A program made the translations under genes and the position numbers. The notes under the pieces are model-generated. The model was not told the origin of the DNA and ran no database searches. It was given only the letters and a program-made list of their open reading frames with translations. DNA of 64,000 nt, taken from the NCBI RefSeq assembly GCF_025947065.1, contig NZ_CP109994.1:2852001-2916000 (forward strand). The letters run 5' to 3'. This DNA is from Flavobacterium sp. N1736. Lineage in GTDB: Bacteria > Bacteroidota > Bacteroidia > Flavobacteriales > Flavobacteriaceae. Positions 50,517 to 59,685 of the stretch are shown here, in pieces (the first letter of the stretch is position 1; every line of letters begins with the position of its first letter).

Positions 50517-52061
50517 ATGAAATCTATTATTCTATATCTCGTAACGGTTCTGGCCTCTTTAACCATCCATTTTTGCAAGGGTCAGAATGTCAATTCTAAT
50601 TTCGAAAATTATTTTGAAACGCTTAATGTTTCCAATCAACATAATGGAAATATCCTTGTCTCCCAAAACGGAAAAACGATTGCAGAGCTTTCTTCCGGTT
50701 ACGCCAATCTCTCTTTAAGACAGCCGTGTATCTCAATTTCAAGGTTTAATCTGGCATCAATTTCAAAAGTCATTACTTCAACCGCAGTTTTGCAGCTTAG
50801 GGATAAAGGAAAATTTAAACTTGATGATCCATTTGTTTTATATTTTAAAGATTTTCCGTTTAAAGAAATCACAATTCGGCATCTTTTAACGCATACATCC
50901 GGTTTGCCTGATCTTGAATTGTTTGAGGAACTTGTAAAGCATTTTCCTGATACGATTATAACGAACAAAAATGTAATTCCTGAACTTCAAAAATGGAAAC
51001 GCGGCTTATACTTTAAACCCGGCGACAAATTTCAATATTGCAATACCGAATATAATTTACTGGCATTACTTGTTGAAAATAGAAGCACATTAAAATTTGG
51101 TGATTATTTAAACAAAAATATATTTCGCCCAGCCAGAATGTTTAATAGTTATTTAAGCAGTTATCCTGATTTTGATAAAAAAGATAAACTGGCAGTTACG
51201 GCACAGGCTAAACCTCATCCAGGTTATGATAGTACGTATGTTTCTGTAGATTCAATTTTGAGATATAAGTATTTGAATTACAACAACAAAGGCACCGTTG
51301 GACAAGGAAATATAATGACAACAACGACAGATCTTTTACTTTTTGATACCGCATTTTTTAATGGTAAATTATTAAAACCAAAATCAGTTACAGAAGCCCT
51401 GACTCCATTAATGCTCAATAATGGAAGCAATTATTATGGCAAAATGGATACGCTTGATGGTGAAGGAAAAATGACTTACGGACTGGGTTGGGAAATATTT
51501 GATCAGCCTTTATACGGAAAATCTGTGGGACATGGCGGTTATAAAATTGGGCTCGCGACATTTTACTGGCATAATATAGCTAAAAATCAGGTTATTATTG
51601 GGTTTGATACTACTGCCGGAAGTGAATTTGGACGATTTCTAACTTCTTCAATAGCCATTTTAAATGAAAAAGAGCCTTTGGAATTACGAACTTCAAAATC
51701 TCTTGTGACGCTTTATGGAACGGCGCTGGTAAAAAACGGCGCCGATTATGCAGCCGCAGTTTTAAACGCCAATAAAGGAGATAAAAAGTATTATTTTAGT
51801 GAATGGGAAATGAACGAACTCGGATATAATCTTTTTTACATGTCTGCTTTTGAAGGTCATCAGGAATTAGCTCTGGAAACTTTTAAACTGGCCACTTTTT
51901 TATTTCCGGACAGTTTTAATACGTATGACAGTTATGCGCAATTATTAATGGATTCAGGCAAAAATGAAGAAGCGATTATGATGTACAAAAAATCAATTAT
52001 TCTTAATCCGGATAATGAAGAAGGAAAACAAAAACTGGCGCAATTACTTAAAGAGAATTAG
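50517..52061 (+). CDS. Secreted serine hydrolase (beta-lactamase/PBP-like) with C-terminal TPR
   Basis: A 514-residue exported enzyme of the class C beta-lactamase/PBP4*-like family. A signal peptide is followed by the catalytic domain with SxxK (ASISKVI, about residue 80), YxN (QYCNTEYN, about 178) and HGG (VGHGGYKIG, about 340), so all three active-site motifs are present. A helical C-terminal part (about 450-514) looks like a TPR. The family includes esterases, D-amino peptidases and beta-lactamases. The substrate is not decided. It is divergent from a LytS/LytTR pair. Confidence 0.85.
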   Translation: MKSIILYLVTVLASLTIHFCKGQNVNSNFENYFETLNVSNQHNGNILVSQNGKTIAELSSGYANLSLRQPCISISRFNLASISKVITSTAVLQLRDKGKFKLDDPFVLYFKDFPFKEITIRHLLTHTSGLPDLELFEELVKHFPDTIITNKNVIPELQKWKRGLYFKPGDKFQYCNTEYNLLALLVENRSTLKFGDYLNKNIFRPARMFNSYLSSYPDFDKKDKLAVTAQAKPHPGYDSTYVSVDSILRYKYLNYNNKGTVGQGNIMTTTTDLLLFDTAFFNGKLLKPKSVTEALTPLMLNNGSNYYGKMDTLDGEGKMTYGLGWEIFDQPLYGKSVGHGGYKIGLATFYWHNIAKNQVIIGFDTTAGSEFGRFLTSSIAILNEKEPLELRTSKSLVTLYGTALVKNGADYAAAVLNANKGDKKYYFSEWEMNELGYNLFYMSAFEGHQELALETFKLATFLFPDSFNTYDSYAQLLMDSGKNEEAIMMYKKSIILNPDNEEGKQKLAQLLKEN

Positions 52062-52278
52062 TTTATATTAATTTGATTTTATGAATTTCAATTTTTATTA
52101 CTTTTTAAAATCAGGCTTTTTTCAAGTAATTTGTTTACAATATCATTACATGTGAGAAAAATTGTATTTTTGTTTGAATATATAAAACATAAGATTTTCA
52201 TATTTAAATTATGAAAATGTATTTTACAAATGCAGCAATGTGTTTTACCAAACCTGAAAATTTTTAAAGAATTTTGAA

Positions 52279-52286
52279 TATCTTTG
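52279..52286 (+). promoter_or_regulatory. Promoter -7 element directly before the XRE ATG
   Basis: TATCTTTG lies 4 bp before the ATG at 52291. A leaderless or near-leaderless mRNA is implied. Confidence 0.5.
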
Positions 52287-52290
52287 AACT

Positions 52291-52701
52291 ATGAGCACAC
52301 TAACAAAACCAAGTCATATAGGGCGAAAAATTAGCCGTATTCGTGAACTGAAAGATATGAAGCAAGAAGCTTTGGCGCAAGCTTTAGGAATATCTCAACA
52401 AACTGTATCAGCAATAGAAAACAGCGAAACAATTGATGATGAAAGACTTTTAGAAGTAGCAAAAGTGTTGGGTGTAACGGTAGAAGCAATTAAAAATTTT
52501 TCGGAAGAAGCTGCAATTAATTATTTTAATAGTTTTACAGATACAAAGGACAGTAATGTAAATTTTGGAAGTCACTGCACTTTCAATCCGTTAGATAAAT
52601 TAATGGAATCAGTAGAAGAAAATAAAAAACTTTACGAGCGTTTGTTGCAAGCCGAAAAAGATAAAATTGAATATTTAGAAAAATTATTGCAGGCAAAATA
52701 A
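52291..52701 (+). CDS. XRE-family helix-turn-helix regulator with coiled-coil tail
   Basis: A 136-residue DNA-binding protein. The HTH domain covers about 10-70 (RIRELKDMKQEALAQALGISQQTVSAIENSE). A C-terminal coiled coil (LDKLMESVEENKKLYERLLQAEKDKIEYLEKLLQ, about 96-134) probably gives dimerisation. It stands alone with a terminator after it, and no obvious target gene is adjacent, so it may be a global or self-regulating factor. Confidence 0.85.
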   Translation: MSTLTKPSHIGRKISRIRELKDMKQEALAQALGISQQTVSAIENSETIDDERLLEVAKVLGVTVEAIKNFSEEAAINYFNSFTDTKDSNVNFGSHCTFNPLDKLMESVEENKKLYERLLQAEKDKIEYLEKLLQAK

Positions 52702-52726
52702 TTTTTTATAAAAGATATATAAATTC

Positions 52727-52753
52727 AAAAGAGACTTTCGAGTCTCTTTTTTT
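52727..52753 (+). terminator. Terminator after the XRE gene
   Basis: AAAAGAGACT and AGTCTCTTTT around TTCG, then T tract. Confidence 0.88.
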
Positions 52754-52773
52754 GTTTTGAAAAATTATCTATT

Positions 52774-53250
52774 TTAACTTATATCGCAGCGCATTGTTGT
52801 CAGTATTTTTTTGAAGCCTGCTTTTTCGTATGCTTTCACTGCTGCTTCGTTTTCATCGTATACTTCTAGTCTAACCTCGGTAATTCCTTGCGATAAAACC
52901 CATTTTTTTAGATCTTCAAGTAATAAACCGTTAATTCCTTTTCCTCTAAATTCTGGTTTTGTAAACATGAAACCCAGATATCCGAATAATTCATGCTTTT
53001 GGTACGGTTTCGCAGATCGTATTTGTGCATATCCACAGCCAATAATTTCGTTATTATTTTCGACAACCATAACTTCTGTGGCCTTATCTGCTATCATATC
53101 TTCTATATTATAATAGAATATTTCGCCTTCTTTTAACGTAGGATCAAACGGGCGTTCTGCATTAACAAGCAGCTGAAGAAATTCAGCAAGCTTAGGCAAA
53201 TCGGCATTTGTTGCTGTTCTGGTCGAGATATTTTTGCTGTTTATGCTCAT
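52774..53250 (-). CDS. GNAT family N-acetyltransferase
   Basis: A 158-residue acetyl-CoA-dependent acetyltransferase. The acetyl-CoA loop is FTKPEFRGKGINGLLLEDLKKW (the Q/RxxGxG-type motif), and the ending RLEVYDENEAAVKAYEKAGFKKI is typical. The start ATG at 53250 follows the promoter; a longer in-frame ATG at 53340 precedes the promoter element and is rejected. It is divergent from the NTF2-like gene. Confidence 0.88.
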   Translation of the reverse strand: MSINSKNISTRTATNADLPKLAEFLQLLVNAERPFDPTLKEGEIFYYNIEDMIADKATEVMVVENNNEIIGCGYAQIRSAKPYQKHELFGYLGFMFTKPEFRGKGINGLLLEDLKKWVLSQGITEVRLEVYDENEAAVKAYEKAGFKKILTTMRCDIS

Positions 53251-53303
53251 GTTTAGGTTTGGTTTGCAGAAATTTATTGATGAATTAGTTATATTAGCAA
53301 TAA

Positions 53304-53311
53304 CAAAAATA
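53304..53311 (-). promoter_or_regulatory. Promoter -7 element of the GNAT gene
   Basis: Minus-strand TATTTTTG in the divergent region, 53 bp before the ATG. Confidence 0.55.
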
Positions 53312-53344
53312 GTGAATAATTTAAACCTTTCAGAAAACACAATT

Positions 53345-53707
53345 ATGGCAAATCAATTCGAAGATACAATTCAGAAAGCCTACAATGCTTTTAACGAAAG
53401 AAATATAGACAACGCATTATCGACAATGCAAGAAGATGTGCAATGGTCTAAAGCCTGGGAAGGTGGTTACATAAGCGGACACGACGAAATTAAGCAATAT
53501 TGGACAAGACAATGGACAGAAATAAACCCTAAGGTTGAACCAGTAGGTTTTGATGAAAGAGAAAACGGAAGTCTGGAAGTTAAAGTGCATCAGAATGTAA
53601 AAGATTTGCAAGGTGGTTTACTGTTTGATGGAATGGTAAAACATGTGTACACTTTTCAGGACGGATTGATAAAAACAATGGATATTGAATTGGTTGAAAA
53701 TAATTAA
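53345..53707 (+). CDS. NTF2-like small protein
   Basis: A 120-residue protein with a SnoaL/NTF2-like fold pattern: IQKAYNAFNERNIDNALSTMQEDVQW, GHDEIKQYWTRQW, then antiparallel strands ending VKHVYTFQDGLIKTMDIE. The family includes small-molecule isomerases, polyketide cyclases and stand-alone binding proteins. No catalytic residues can be named. The start ATG at 53345 begins the domain. It is followed closely (21 bp) by map, so co-transcription is possible. Confidence 0.75.
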   Translation: MANQFEDTIQKAYNAFNERNIDNALSTMQEDVQWSKAWEGGYISGHDEIKQYWTRQWTEINPKVEPVGFDERENGSLEVKVHQNVKDLQGGLLFDGMVKHVYTFQDGLIKTMDIELVENN

Positions 53708-53728
53708 TTTTGCATTAAAATAAAAAAG

Positions 53729-54493
53729 ATGTCAATAAAGCAAGAATCAGAATTAATAGGAATGAAAAAGATAAGTGAAGCCGTTGCTTTTACTTTGAAA
53801 GAAATGAGAAACTTTGCAAAACCCGGCATGACAACTAAGGAATTAGACGATTATGGCGGAAAAATCCTGAATGATTTAGGAGCAAAATCAGCACCTTATT
53901 TAACTTATGGTTTTCCGGGATGGACTTGTATTAGCGTGAACAATGAATTTTGTCACGGTATTCCGTCTGATAAAAGAATTCTTGAAGAAGGTGATTTAAT
54001 TAATATTGATGTTTCGGCAGAATTGGATGGTTTTTGGTCAGATAACGGAGGTTCTTTTGTTATTGGTGAAGATAAAAACGGACATCAAAAACTGGTTGAT
54101 GCTTCAAAAGATATTTTACAAAAAGCAATAGATAATATAAAAGGCGGCGTAAAAATTTCTGAAATAGGATATCTTATAGAAACCGAAGCTAAAAAAAGAG
54201 GTTACAAGGTTATAAAAAATTTAGGCGGACATGGTATTGGTCGCAGTTTGCACGAACAGCCTGATGAATTGCTAAATTATAAAAACAGATTTGACCAAAG
54301 ACGTTTTAAGAAAGATTCTGTTGTAGCTATTGAAACTTTCATTTCAACATCTTCATCTATTGCGGTAGAACTTAATGACGGCTGGACGATGGTTGGCAAC
54401 AAAGGCGGACATATGGCGCAACACGAACACACGATTGTTGTTACTAACGGCAAACCTATTATTTTGACCGAAATGAATGGAATTTGGAATTAA
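53729..54493 (+). CDS. map: Methionine aminopeptidase, type I
   Basis: A 254-residue metalloprotease that removes N-terminal methionine. The metal ligands are visible: D in INIDVSAELDGFWSDNGGSF, H in GHGIGRSLHEQPD, and the E residues in IETF and HEHTIVV. NEFCHGIP also matches. It ends at a stem-loop terminator shared with the convergent DNA-repair gene. It is not next to the ribosomal operon, and its closest neighbour is the NTF2-like gene, so it is probably a second or dispersed copy of map. Confidence 0.93.
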   Translation: MSIKQESELIGMKKISEAVAFTLKEMRNFAKPGMTTKELDDYGGKILNDLGAKSAPYLTYGFPGWTCISVNNEFCHGIPSDKRILEEGDLINIDVSAELDGFWSDNGGSFVIGEDKNGHQKLVDASKDILQKAIDNIKGGVKISEIGYLIETEAKKRGYKVIKNLGGHGIGRSLHEQPDELLNYKNRFDQRRFKKDSVVAIETFISTSSSIAVELNDGWTMVGNKGGHMAQHEHTIVVTNGKPIILTEMNGIWN

Positions 54494-54498
54494 ATATA

Positions 54499-54540
54499 AA
54501 AGAGATAAAAAGAGGTTTTCAAGCGTTTTTTTATCTCTTT
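54499..54540. terminator. Bidirectional terminator
   Basis: AAAGAGATAAAAA and TTTTTATCTCTTT flank a long loop. The minus-strand copy overlaps the 3' end of the TIGR03915 gene. Confidence 0.75.
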
Positions 54541-55310
54541 CTTATATCGGGAATTTTCTCTGTTAAATTCTTCCAATATCGTTTTGGCATATGTTGAAGA
54601 TGAAGTTTTGTGTTTTTTCTTGACTCAATATTTACACTCTTGAAATAATTTCGCCACAGGTTTTGAAAAAATTCTTCGTCTTCATCCCCAATTTCGGCTA
54701 AAAATTTTGATGAATCAGATTTAGCATTAAATTGTAATGTTACAGTCGATGTATTTTCAAGATCATAATAAATTCCATATTTACGTTTTGCATCATATAT
54801 CAACCAGCGCTGATCTGCATACCGATTTTTAAAATGGCTTTCTATAAGTGGCAAAACATCGCATTCTGGCTCTACAATTGCATAATACAACTGATCTTTT
54901 GCCAGTTTAAAACGCACAAAGGCTTTCATTCTGTGACTTTCTTTTGTTGTATAACGCGAAGCTTTTTTAACGCCTAAAACATCATTATTACTTAAATCTT
55001 CTTCGATGTTTTTTGACGTTGAAAATACATACTTTACAAATCGAAATAAAACTTCTTCTATCTCATTTATTTCAGATAAAAAAGCACAATAAACATTTTG
55101 AAATCCTTCTGTAGAAAGCTTTTCTTTCAATCTGTTTACTACACGATTGGCTTTATCAACATTTGTTGTAACTAAATGTGTATTTGCAAAAAGCAAAGCG
55201 CCCGAAGATTCGTTTTTGGAAAAAACAATTTCTTCGAGTTTATATTCATAAATTTCGAATACCGCTGTGAGCCAGCCTTCGTAAGTACCATCGTAAATTA
55301 CTTGTGTCAT
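54531..55310 (-). CDS. TIGR03915-family putative DNA-repair protein
   Basis: A 259-residue cytoplasmic protein. The start MTQVIYDGTYEGWLTAVFEIYEYK, the central RYTTKESHRMKAFVRFKL and the C-terminal LHLQHMPKRYWKNLTEKIP match what I remember of the family TIGR03915 (DUF4130-type), the usual partner of radical-SAM TIGR03916. The molecular action is unknown. It starts 5 bp downstream of the radical-SAM gene on the same strand, forming a two-gene operon. Confidence 0.82.
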   Translation of the reverse strand: MTQVIYDGTYEGWLTAVFEIYEYKLEEIVFSKNESSGALLFANTHLVTTNVDKANRVVNRLKEKLSTEGFQNVYCAFLSEINEIEEVLFRFVKYVFSTSKNIEEDLSNNDVLGVKKASRYTTKESHRMKAFVRFKLAKDQLYYAIVEPECDVLPLIESHFKNRYADQRWLIYDAKRKYGIYYDLENTSTVTLQFNAKSDSSKFLAEIGDEDEEFFQNLWRNYFKSVNIESRKNTKLHLQHMPKRYWKNLTEKIPDIRKR

Positions 55311-55315
55311 TTTGA

Positions 55316-56575
55316 TTAAAATAAAGCAAGTTGATTCGAGAAATCATTTTTGTATTTACTTTTTTGAGTATTTAAAATATGATCCTTAATTTGATTGGAA
55401 GTGAAATCTTTCTGTAATTGAAATGGCGTTGCAAATGCCAGAAAATATTTGGCACGCGTATAAGCAATTCCAAGTTTTTGCAAATCCTGAGGAACAAGTT
55501 TTTTAAATTTTCTTGCTGCTACAATTTTCTGTGCGCCTAAATAACCAATTCCCGGAATGCGTTTTACAAGTTCTAAATCGGCAGTATTTATGTCAACCGG
55601 AAATTGATTCAGATTGCGCAACGCCCATCCTAATTTTGGGTCGATATCAAGGTCAAGATTTGGCTGATCGAATCCAACGATTTCATTAACGTTGAATCCG
55701 TAAAAACGAATTAACCAATCTGCCTGATACAAACGATTTTCGCGTATCATGGGCACAGGAGTTCCAATTGCAGGAAGTCTGTTGTCATAACTTATTGGTA
55801 CATATCCGGAATAATAAACGCGCCGCATGTTCATTTGCTCATAAAAATAATTGGCCATACCAAGAATTTCCATGTCATTTTCTTTGGTTGCACCAATAAC
55901 CATTTGCGTGCTTTGTCCGGCAGGAGCAAAAACAGGTGCTTTGTAGTTTAGTTTTTTTTCTTCTTTATGACCAACAATTTCATTTTTCAGATATATCATT
56001 GGCTTAATCACATCATTGTGATTTTTCTCGGGCGCAAGCAATTTTAGACTTTGCTCTGTTGGCATTTCGACATTTACACTTAATCGGTCTGCATACATTC
56101 CGGCTTGCTGCAGCAATTCGTCACTTGCTCCCGGAATCGCTTTTAAGTGTATATAACCATTAAAATTCTCTTCTAATCGCAATTTCTTTGCAATCCTGAC
56201 CAACCGTTCCATTGTATAATCCGGATTATCAAAAATACCCGAGCTCAAAAATAAACCTTCGATATAATTTCTTCTGTAAAAACCAATTGTTAAATCAACC
56301 ACTTCCTGCACGGTAAAAGCGGCACGTTTTACATCATTACTTTTTCGGCTTACGCAATAAGCGCAGTCGAAAATGCAATGATTGGTTAGTAAGATTTTCA
56401 GCAAAGCAACACAACGTCCGTCTTCGGTATACGAATGACAAATACCATGTCCGGAAGAATCTCCTAATCCTTTATTTTTGTTTTTCCTGTTGCTTTGACC
56501 GGAAGAACATGAAACATCATATTTTGCAGCATCAGCCAAAATCGCCAACTTCTCCATCACTCTTTCATGTACCAT
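55316..56575 (-). CDS. Radical-SAM putative DNA modification/repair protein (TIGR03916)
   Basis: A 419-residue radical-SAM protein. The [4Fe-4S] cysteines are in NHCIFDCAYC (CX3CX2C), the core repeats GLFLSSGIF and YIHLKAIPGAS fit the fold, and a helix-hairpin-helix DNA-binding element near residue 340 (RIPGIGYLGAQKIVAARK) completes the family layout. The TIGR03916 annotation is a DNA modification/repair role, but the reaction is not known. It is the first gene of the pair with the TIGR03915 protein. Confidence 0.86.
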   Translation of the reverse strand: MVHERVMEKLAILADAAKYDVSCSSGQSNRKNKNKGLGDSSGHGICHSYTEDGRCVALLKILLTNHCIFDCAYCVSRKSNDVKRAAFTVQEVVDLTIGFYRRNYIEGLFLSSGIFDNPDYTMERLVRIAKKLRLEENFNGYIHLKAIPGASDELLQQAGMYADRLSVNVEMPTEQSLKLLAPEKNHNDVIKPMIYLKNEIVGHKEEKKLNYKAPVFAPAGQSTQMVIGATKENDMEILGMANYFYEQMNMRRVYYSGYVPISYDNRLPAIGTPVPMIRENRLYQADWLIRFYGFNVNEIVGFDQPNLDLDIDPKLGWALRNLNQFPVDINTADLELVKRIPGIGYLGAQKIVAARKFKKLVPQDLQKLGIAYTRAKYFLAFATPFQLQKDFTSNQIKDHILNTQKSKYKNDFSNQLALF

Positions 56576-56716
56576 TTTAAGCTTCTTTTGTGGTTAAGAA
56601 ATTAAATTTGTTTAACCTCAAAACTACTCTTTTAAGTCAGAAAGATTCTGGAATTGACTGTTCTAAATTGTATCAAATTTTGGTTGTAGGATTATATTTC
56701 TATATGTTGAGTTTTA

Positions 56717-57916
56717 TTAATTATTTGTGTTTTTTAATTTCGAACTTCCAAATCCGTAGTTAATTCCAAACAGCGTGAAAAGTGTATTCTCCTGTCCGAA
56801 ATTCTTACCATAAGTTCCTGTAAAGTATAGATTATCATTAAGTTTATATTCCATCAATCCCACACTTCTATCGCTATTTAGGCTATTGTCTTTTGAATAT
56901 TCTCTTTTTAAATATTCATACGATATAGAAAAATCCTTTATGTTATATTGTATTCTGCCTCCATAATCAAAAGCGTTGGTTCTATTAAAAACATCTGTTG
57001 TATTGGCTTCTAAAACATTATCACTGATAAAACGAACTGATCCTATTATTGAAAAATTTCCGTTTAATAAATTATCATCAATTGTTACATTATTGATATT
57101 ATACGCTCCATTTAACCAAAATCCACTTCTGTTAAAGCGCTTATTATCAGATTTATTATCTGGTAAAGCATCAGAATAAGCAAAAGCTCCGTCTAATTGA
57201 AAAATAGGCAGTTCTTCAAAAATTTTATAGTAACTCTGAATTTCTTTATCGTCATTTAAAGCTTTTTCTAATTCATTTGGCTGTTTTGCAATTAATGTTG
57301 TCATTTTTGCAATTATTTTAGCCTCTTCATCTTCATCAGCAGCATTTGCTAATTGCATTTCGAGTTCCTCTATTTCTTCCTTATAGGGTCTCAGCTCTCT
57401 TACTCTATCCGAATATTTAGAAAGCGATTTACTAATATTATCGGATTGAGTTTTGGTTCTGATCGTAATTAAATTCGTTCTAATACCAAAAGCAATATAA
57501 TTTGTGTTTTTAAGTAAACTGCCTGCTGTAGAGTCATTAGAAGTTGAGGCTATCGAAACACTCATTTTTCTAAAGATTCCACTAAATATATTGGGTTTAG
57601 AGTTTTTATCTTTTGGAATATTAAGGTATTTACGAACACTGCTTGTCGAATCAGATTTAAATGTCCAAAAGGGTGAAAATTCCATTGCAAAGTTTTTTGG
57701 AATAGCTGTTCCATTACTGGTTAAACTCATTAATGATGCCGCAAAAGCTTTTGGATTTGTCGGTTGTTCGATAGATGTAGGTGCAACATCAAGAATTTGA
57801 AACCCCGGAGAATTGGGTGTTTTTAAATCCTTTAATTTAACCATTGATTCTTCTTGTGCCTGTACACTCGAAATAATGATCATATTGATTACTATTATTC
57901 TAATTATTTTTTTCAT
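56717..57916 (-). CDS. Unknown exported beta-strand-rich protein (third gene of CBS operon)
   Basis: A 399-residue protein with a signal peptide (to about residue 20, QAQ). Alternating hydrophobic strands in the C-terminal two-thirds (about 230-395: FQLDGAFAYSDAL, GSVRFISDNV, DYGGRIQYNIKDFSISYEYLKRE, YFTGTYGKNFGQ) look like an outer-membrane beta-barrel, while about 150-225 is charged and coiled-coil-like. No family is recognised. It follows the 57919 gene with a 2-bp gap. Confidence 0.65.
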   Translation of the reverse strand: MKKIIRIIVINMIIISSVQAQEESMVKLKDLKTPNSPGFQILDVAPTSIEQPTNPKAFAASLMSLTSNGTAIPKNFAMEFSPFWTFKSDSTSSVRKYLNIPKDKNSKPNIFSGIFRKMSVSIASTSNDSTAGSLLKNTNYIAFGIRTNLITIRTKTQSDNISKSLSKYSDRVRELRPYKEEIEELEMQLANAADEDEEAKIIAKMTTLIAKQPNELEKALNDDKEIQSYYKIFEELPIFQLDGAFAYSDALPDNKSDNKRFNRSGFWLNGAYNINNVTIDDNLLNGNFSIIGSVRFISDNVLEANTTDVFNRTNAFDYGGRIQYNIKDFSISYEYLKREYSKDNSLNSDRSVGLMEYKLNDNLYFTGTYGKNFGQENTLFTLFGINYGFGSSKLKNTNN

Positions 57917-57918
57917 GG

Positions 57919-58329
57919 CTAAACTTGTCTTAATCGAATAAATTTTTTAGTTACAATTTTTTCTCCTGTATCACTTTTATATTTATAATCTTCCGGTAAA
58001 AGTTGGTAGCTTTTCTTTTCTTTTCCACCCTCTAATATATATTTTATACTCAGGTTTTTAAAGCAGTTTTCCCACAACTCTTTGTCAACAAGCCTTAAAT
58101 CTATAACTGCATCTATAACCAATAGACCATTTGCCAATTCGTTAGCAATTCCAATAGAAGATTTAGGTATAAAATGTTCTCCGTTTTCAGATTTTCCTAT
58201 AAGATGTCTTTTGTCATTTATTAATAAATTTACATCAGCTGTAACCAAAGCAGCATCATTTGTAATTATATTTACTGATATGTAAATTTGATTATTGTTA
58301 TCTTCAATTGGGTATTTTACTACATTCAT
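57919..58329 (-). CDS. Unknown protein (middle gene of CBS operon)
   Basis: A 136-residue, mostly beta-stranded soluble protein with no signal peptide, no membrane segment and no recognised domain. It begins MNVVKYPIEDNNNQIYISVNII and ends IVTKKFIRLRQV. It lies between the CBS-pair membrane protein (55 bp upstream) and the exported barrel-like protein (2 bp downstream) on the same strand, so it probably is co-expressed with both. Function unknown. Confidence 0.6.
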   Translation of the reverse strand: MNVVKYPIEDNNNQIYISVNIITNDAALVTADVNLLINDKRHLIGKSENGEHFIPKSSIGIANELANGLLVIDAVIDLRLVDKELWENCFKNLSIKYILEGGKEKKSYQLLPEDYKYKSDTGEKIVTKKFIRLRQV

Positions 58330-58384
58330 AATTACTATATTAAAATGTTATCTTTTATATTTCTATTTTCAATTTCCGAGGTTT

Positions 58385-59059
58385 TTATAATTTTTGACTG
58401 TCCATATATCTGATGATCTGTGTATCTGTAAGCCAGCCAACAACCACATTATTAGCATCTACAACAAACAAGTCTTTGTAATTTTTCTCATTCATTAATT
58501 TTCTGGCATCTTCAACTTTTTTAGTTTCACTTATTACATCGAACTGAATAACCGTTGGGTTCGCGGTAATAAAATCGGCAAGTGTTTGTGCAGGCGTTGC
58601 TTTAAGCAGTTCATCGCTAAATGTGCTCTTGTGAATGATGCATTTTATTTTTCCACCTTCTAAAATCGGAAGTCTGCTTTTGTTTATACTATCAAGAAAA
58701 TCTCGTAATCCTTGTAAATTAAATGTAGTAATCATTGAGTTATCGGTATCGATAGCGACCATCGTAAATTTATCAATCATTACTTGCTTTACTAAAATAT
58801 CATCTAAAATATCAGGAGATATTTTATTAATTATTTCATGATAACTTTTAGAAGCTGCTTCAAAACTTTCTCTTCCAAAATAAAAAGCAAGAAGAGTTCC
58901 AATCCAGGTACTAATTAAAGGGGCTAATAAACTAAACAATCTTTCCGGATCGCCGTCGCATGTTATCCAATATATTACAATTGTGATTAAAAGAATAAAT
59001 GATCCGATAAGTAAAATTTTTGCTATTAGATCTCTATAAACTATTTTTGGCTGTGCCAT
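58385..59059 (-). CDS. Membrane protein with a CBS-domain pair
   Basis: A 224-residue protein. Two membrane helices (about 12-34 and 42-62) precede a cytoplasmic CBS pair, about 95-150 (VMIDKFTMVAIDTDNSMITT to LPILEGGKIKCIIHKSTF) and 170-222 (FDVISETKKVEDARKLMNEKNYKDLFVVDANNVVVGWLTDTQI). CBS pairs bind adenosine nucleotides and regulate attached or partner proteins. It leads a three-gene set with an unknown and a barrel-like protein. No transport or enzyme domain is fused. Confidence 0.75.
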   Translation of the reverse strand: MAQPKIVYRDLIAKILLIGSFILLITIVIYWITCDGDPERLFSLLAPLISTWIGTLLAFYFGRESFEAASKSYHEIINKISPDILDDILVKQVMIDKFTMVAIDTDNSMITTFNLQGLRDFLDSINKSRLPILEGGKIKCIIHKSTFSDELLKATPAQTLADFITANPTVIQFDVISETKKVEDARKLMNEKNYKDLFVVDANNVVVGWLTDTQIIRYMDSQKL

Positions 59060-59292
59060 AATTCCTCTATTTTTGATTTACTATAATTAAACTCCTTTTT
59101 TCAATAGAAATGACTTAATCAAAAATTACATAAGCCATAAAAAATACGTAAAAAACTAATTTCTTCTTACATAAATTAAAAATCAAATACCTCACAATCA
59201 GATTTTTAATTATTCCATCTCTTGGCAGCAATCAAATATCTAAAACATAAACAACCGGATGCTACAACCATTATTCCTCACTAACAAACAGT

Positions 59293-59325
59293 CAAATATA
59301 TAAATTTTAACATTTTAAAAAACAA
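59293..59325 (-). promoter_or_regulatory. Possible promoter of the CBS operon with long leader
   Basis: Minus-strand TTG (59323-59325), 22 bp, TATATTTG (59293-59300), predicting a leader of about 230 nt. Nearer elements are imperfect. The rest of 59060-59680 shows no gene apart from a tiny unsupported frame. Confidence 0.4.
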
Positions 59326-59685
59326 ATCAAAAAGTAATATTTTAATTACACAATTGTTAAAATAAAAGTTACGCTAGAAAACCTAATGAGGCTCTGACTT
59401 AACAACTTTTCTTACATCTCAGATAAAATATTTTTTTCTAAAAAACACGTATTTCCACTTAGCAATTTACTTACAGCGCTATTAAAATTTGAATAGTGAA
59501 TTATGAAAATAGTCTATATAAATCTTAAAAAGCATCTTAAAAAACTTCTTCTTCGTACTTTTTTATCACAATTATTAAAATTTCAAACACATGATTTTCT
59601 ATTTACATAATTGTTCCTGAATGAATCCCGATCTAAAAAATGCGTTAAAATCTTCGTCCTGTAACAGTTTTTCCGCAATAAAAAA

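Noticed and set aside
59503..59610. A 35-codon frame (MKIVYINLKK...) in the gene-free stretch before the caspase-like gene
   Set aside because: Very AT-rich, no promoter near it, low-complexity lysine/leucine content, no neighbour support.
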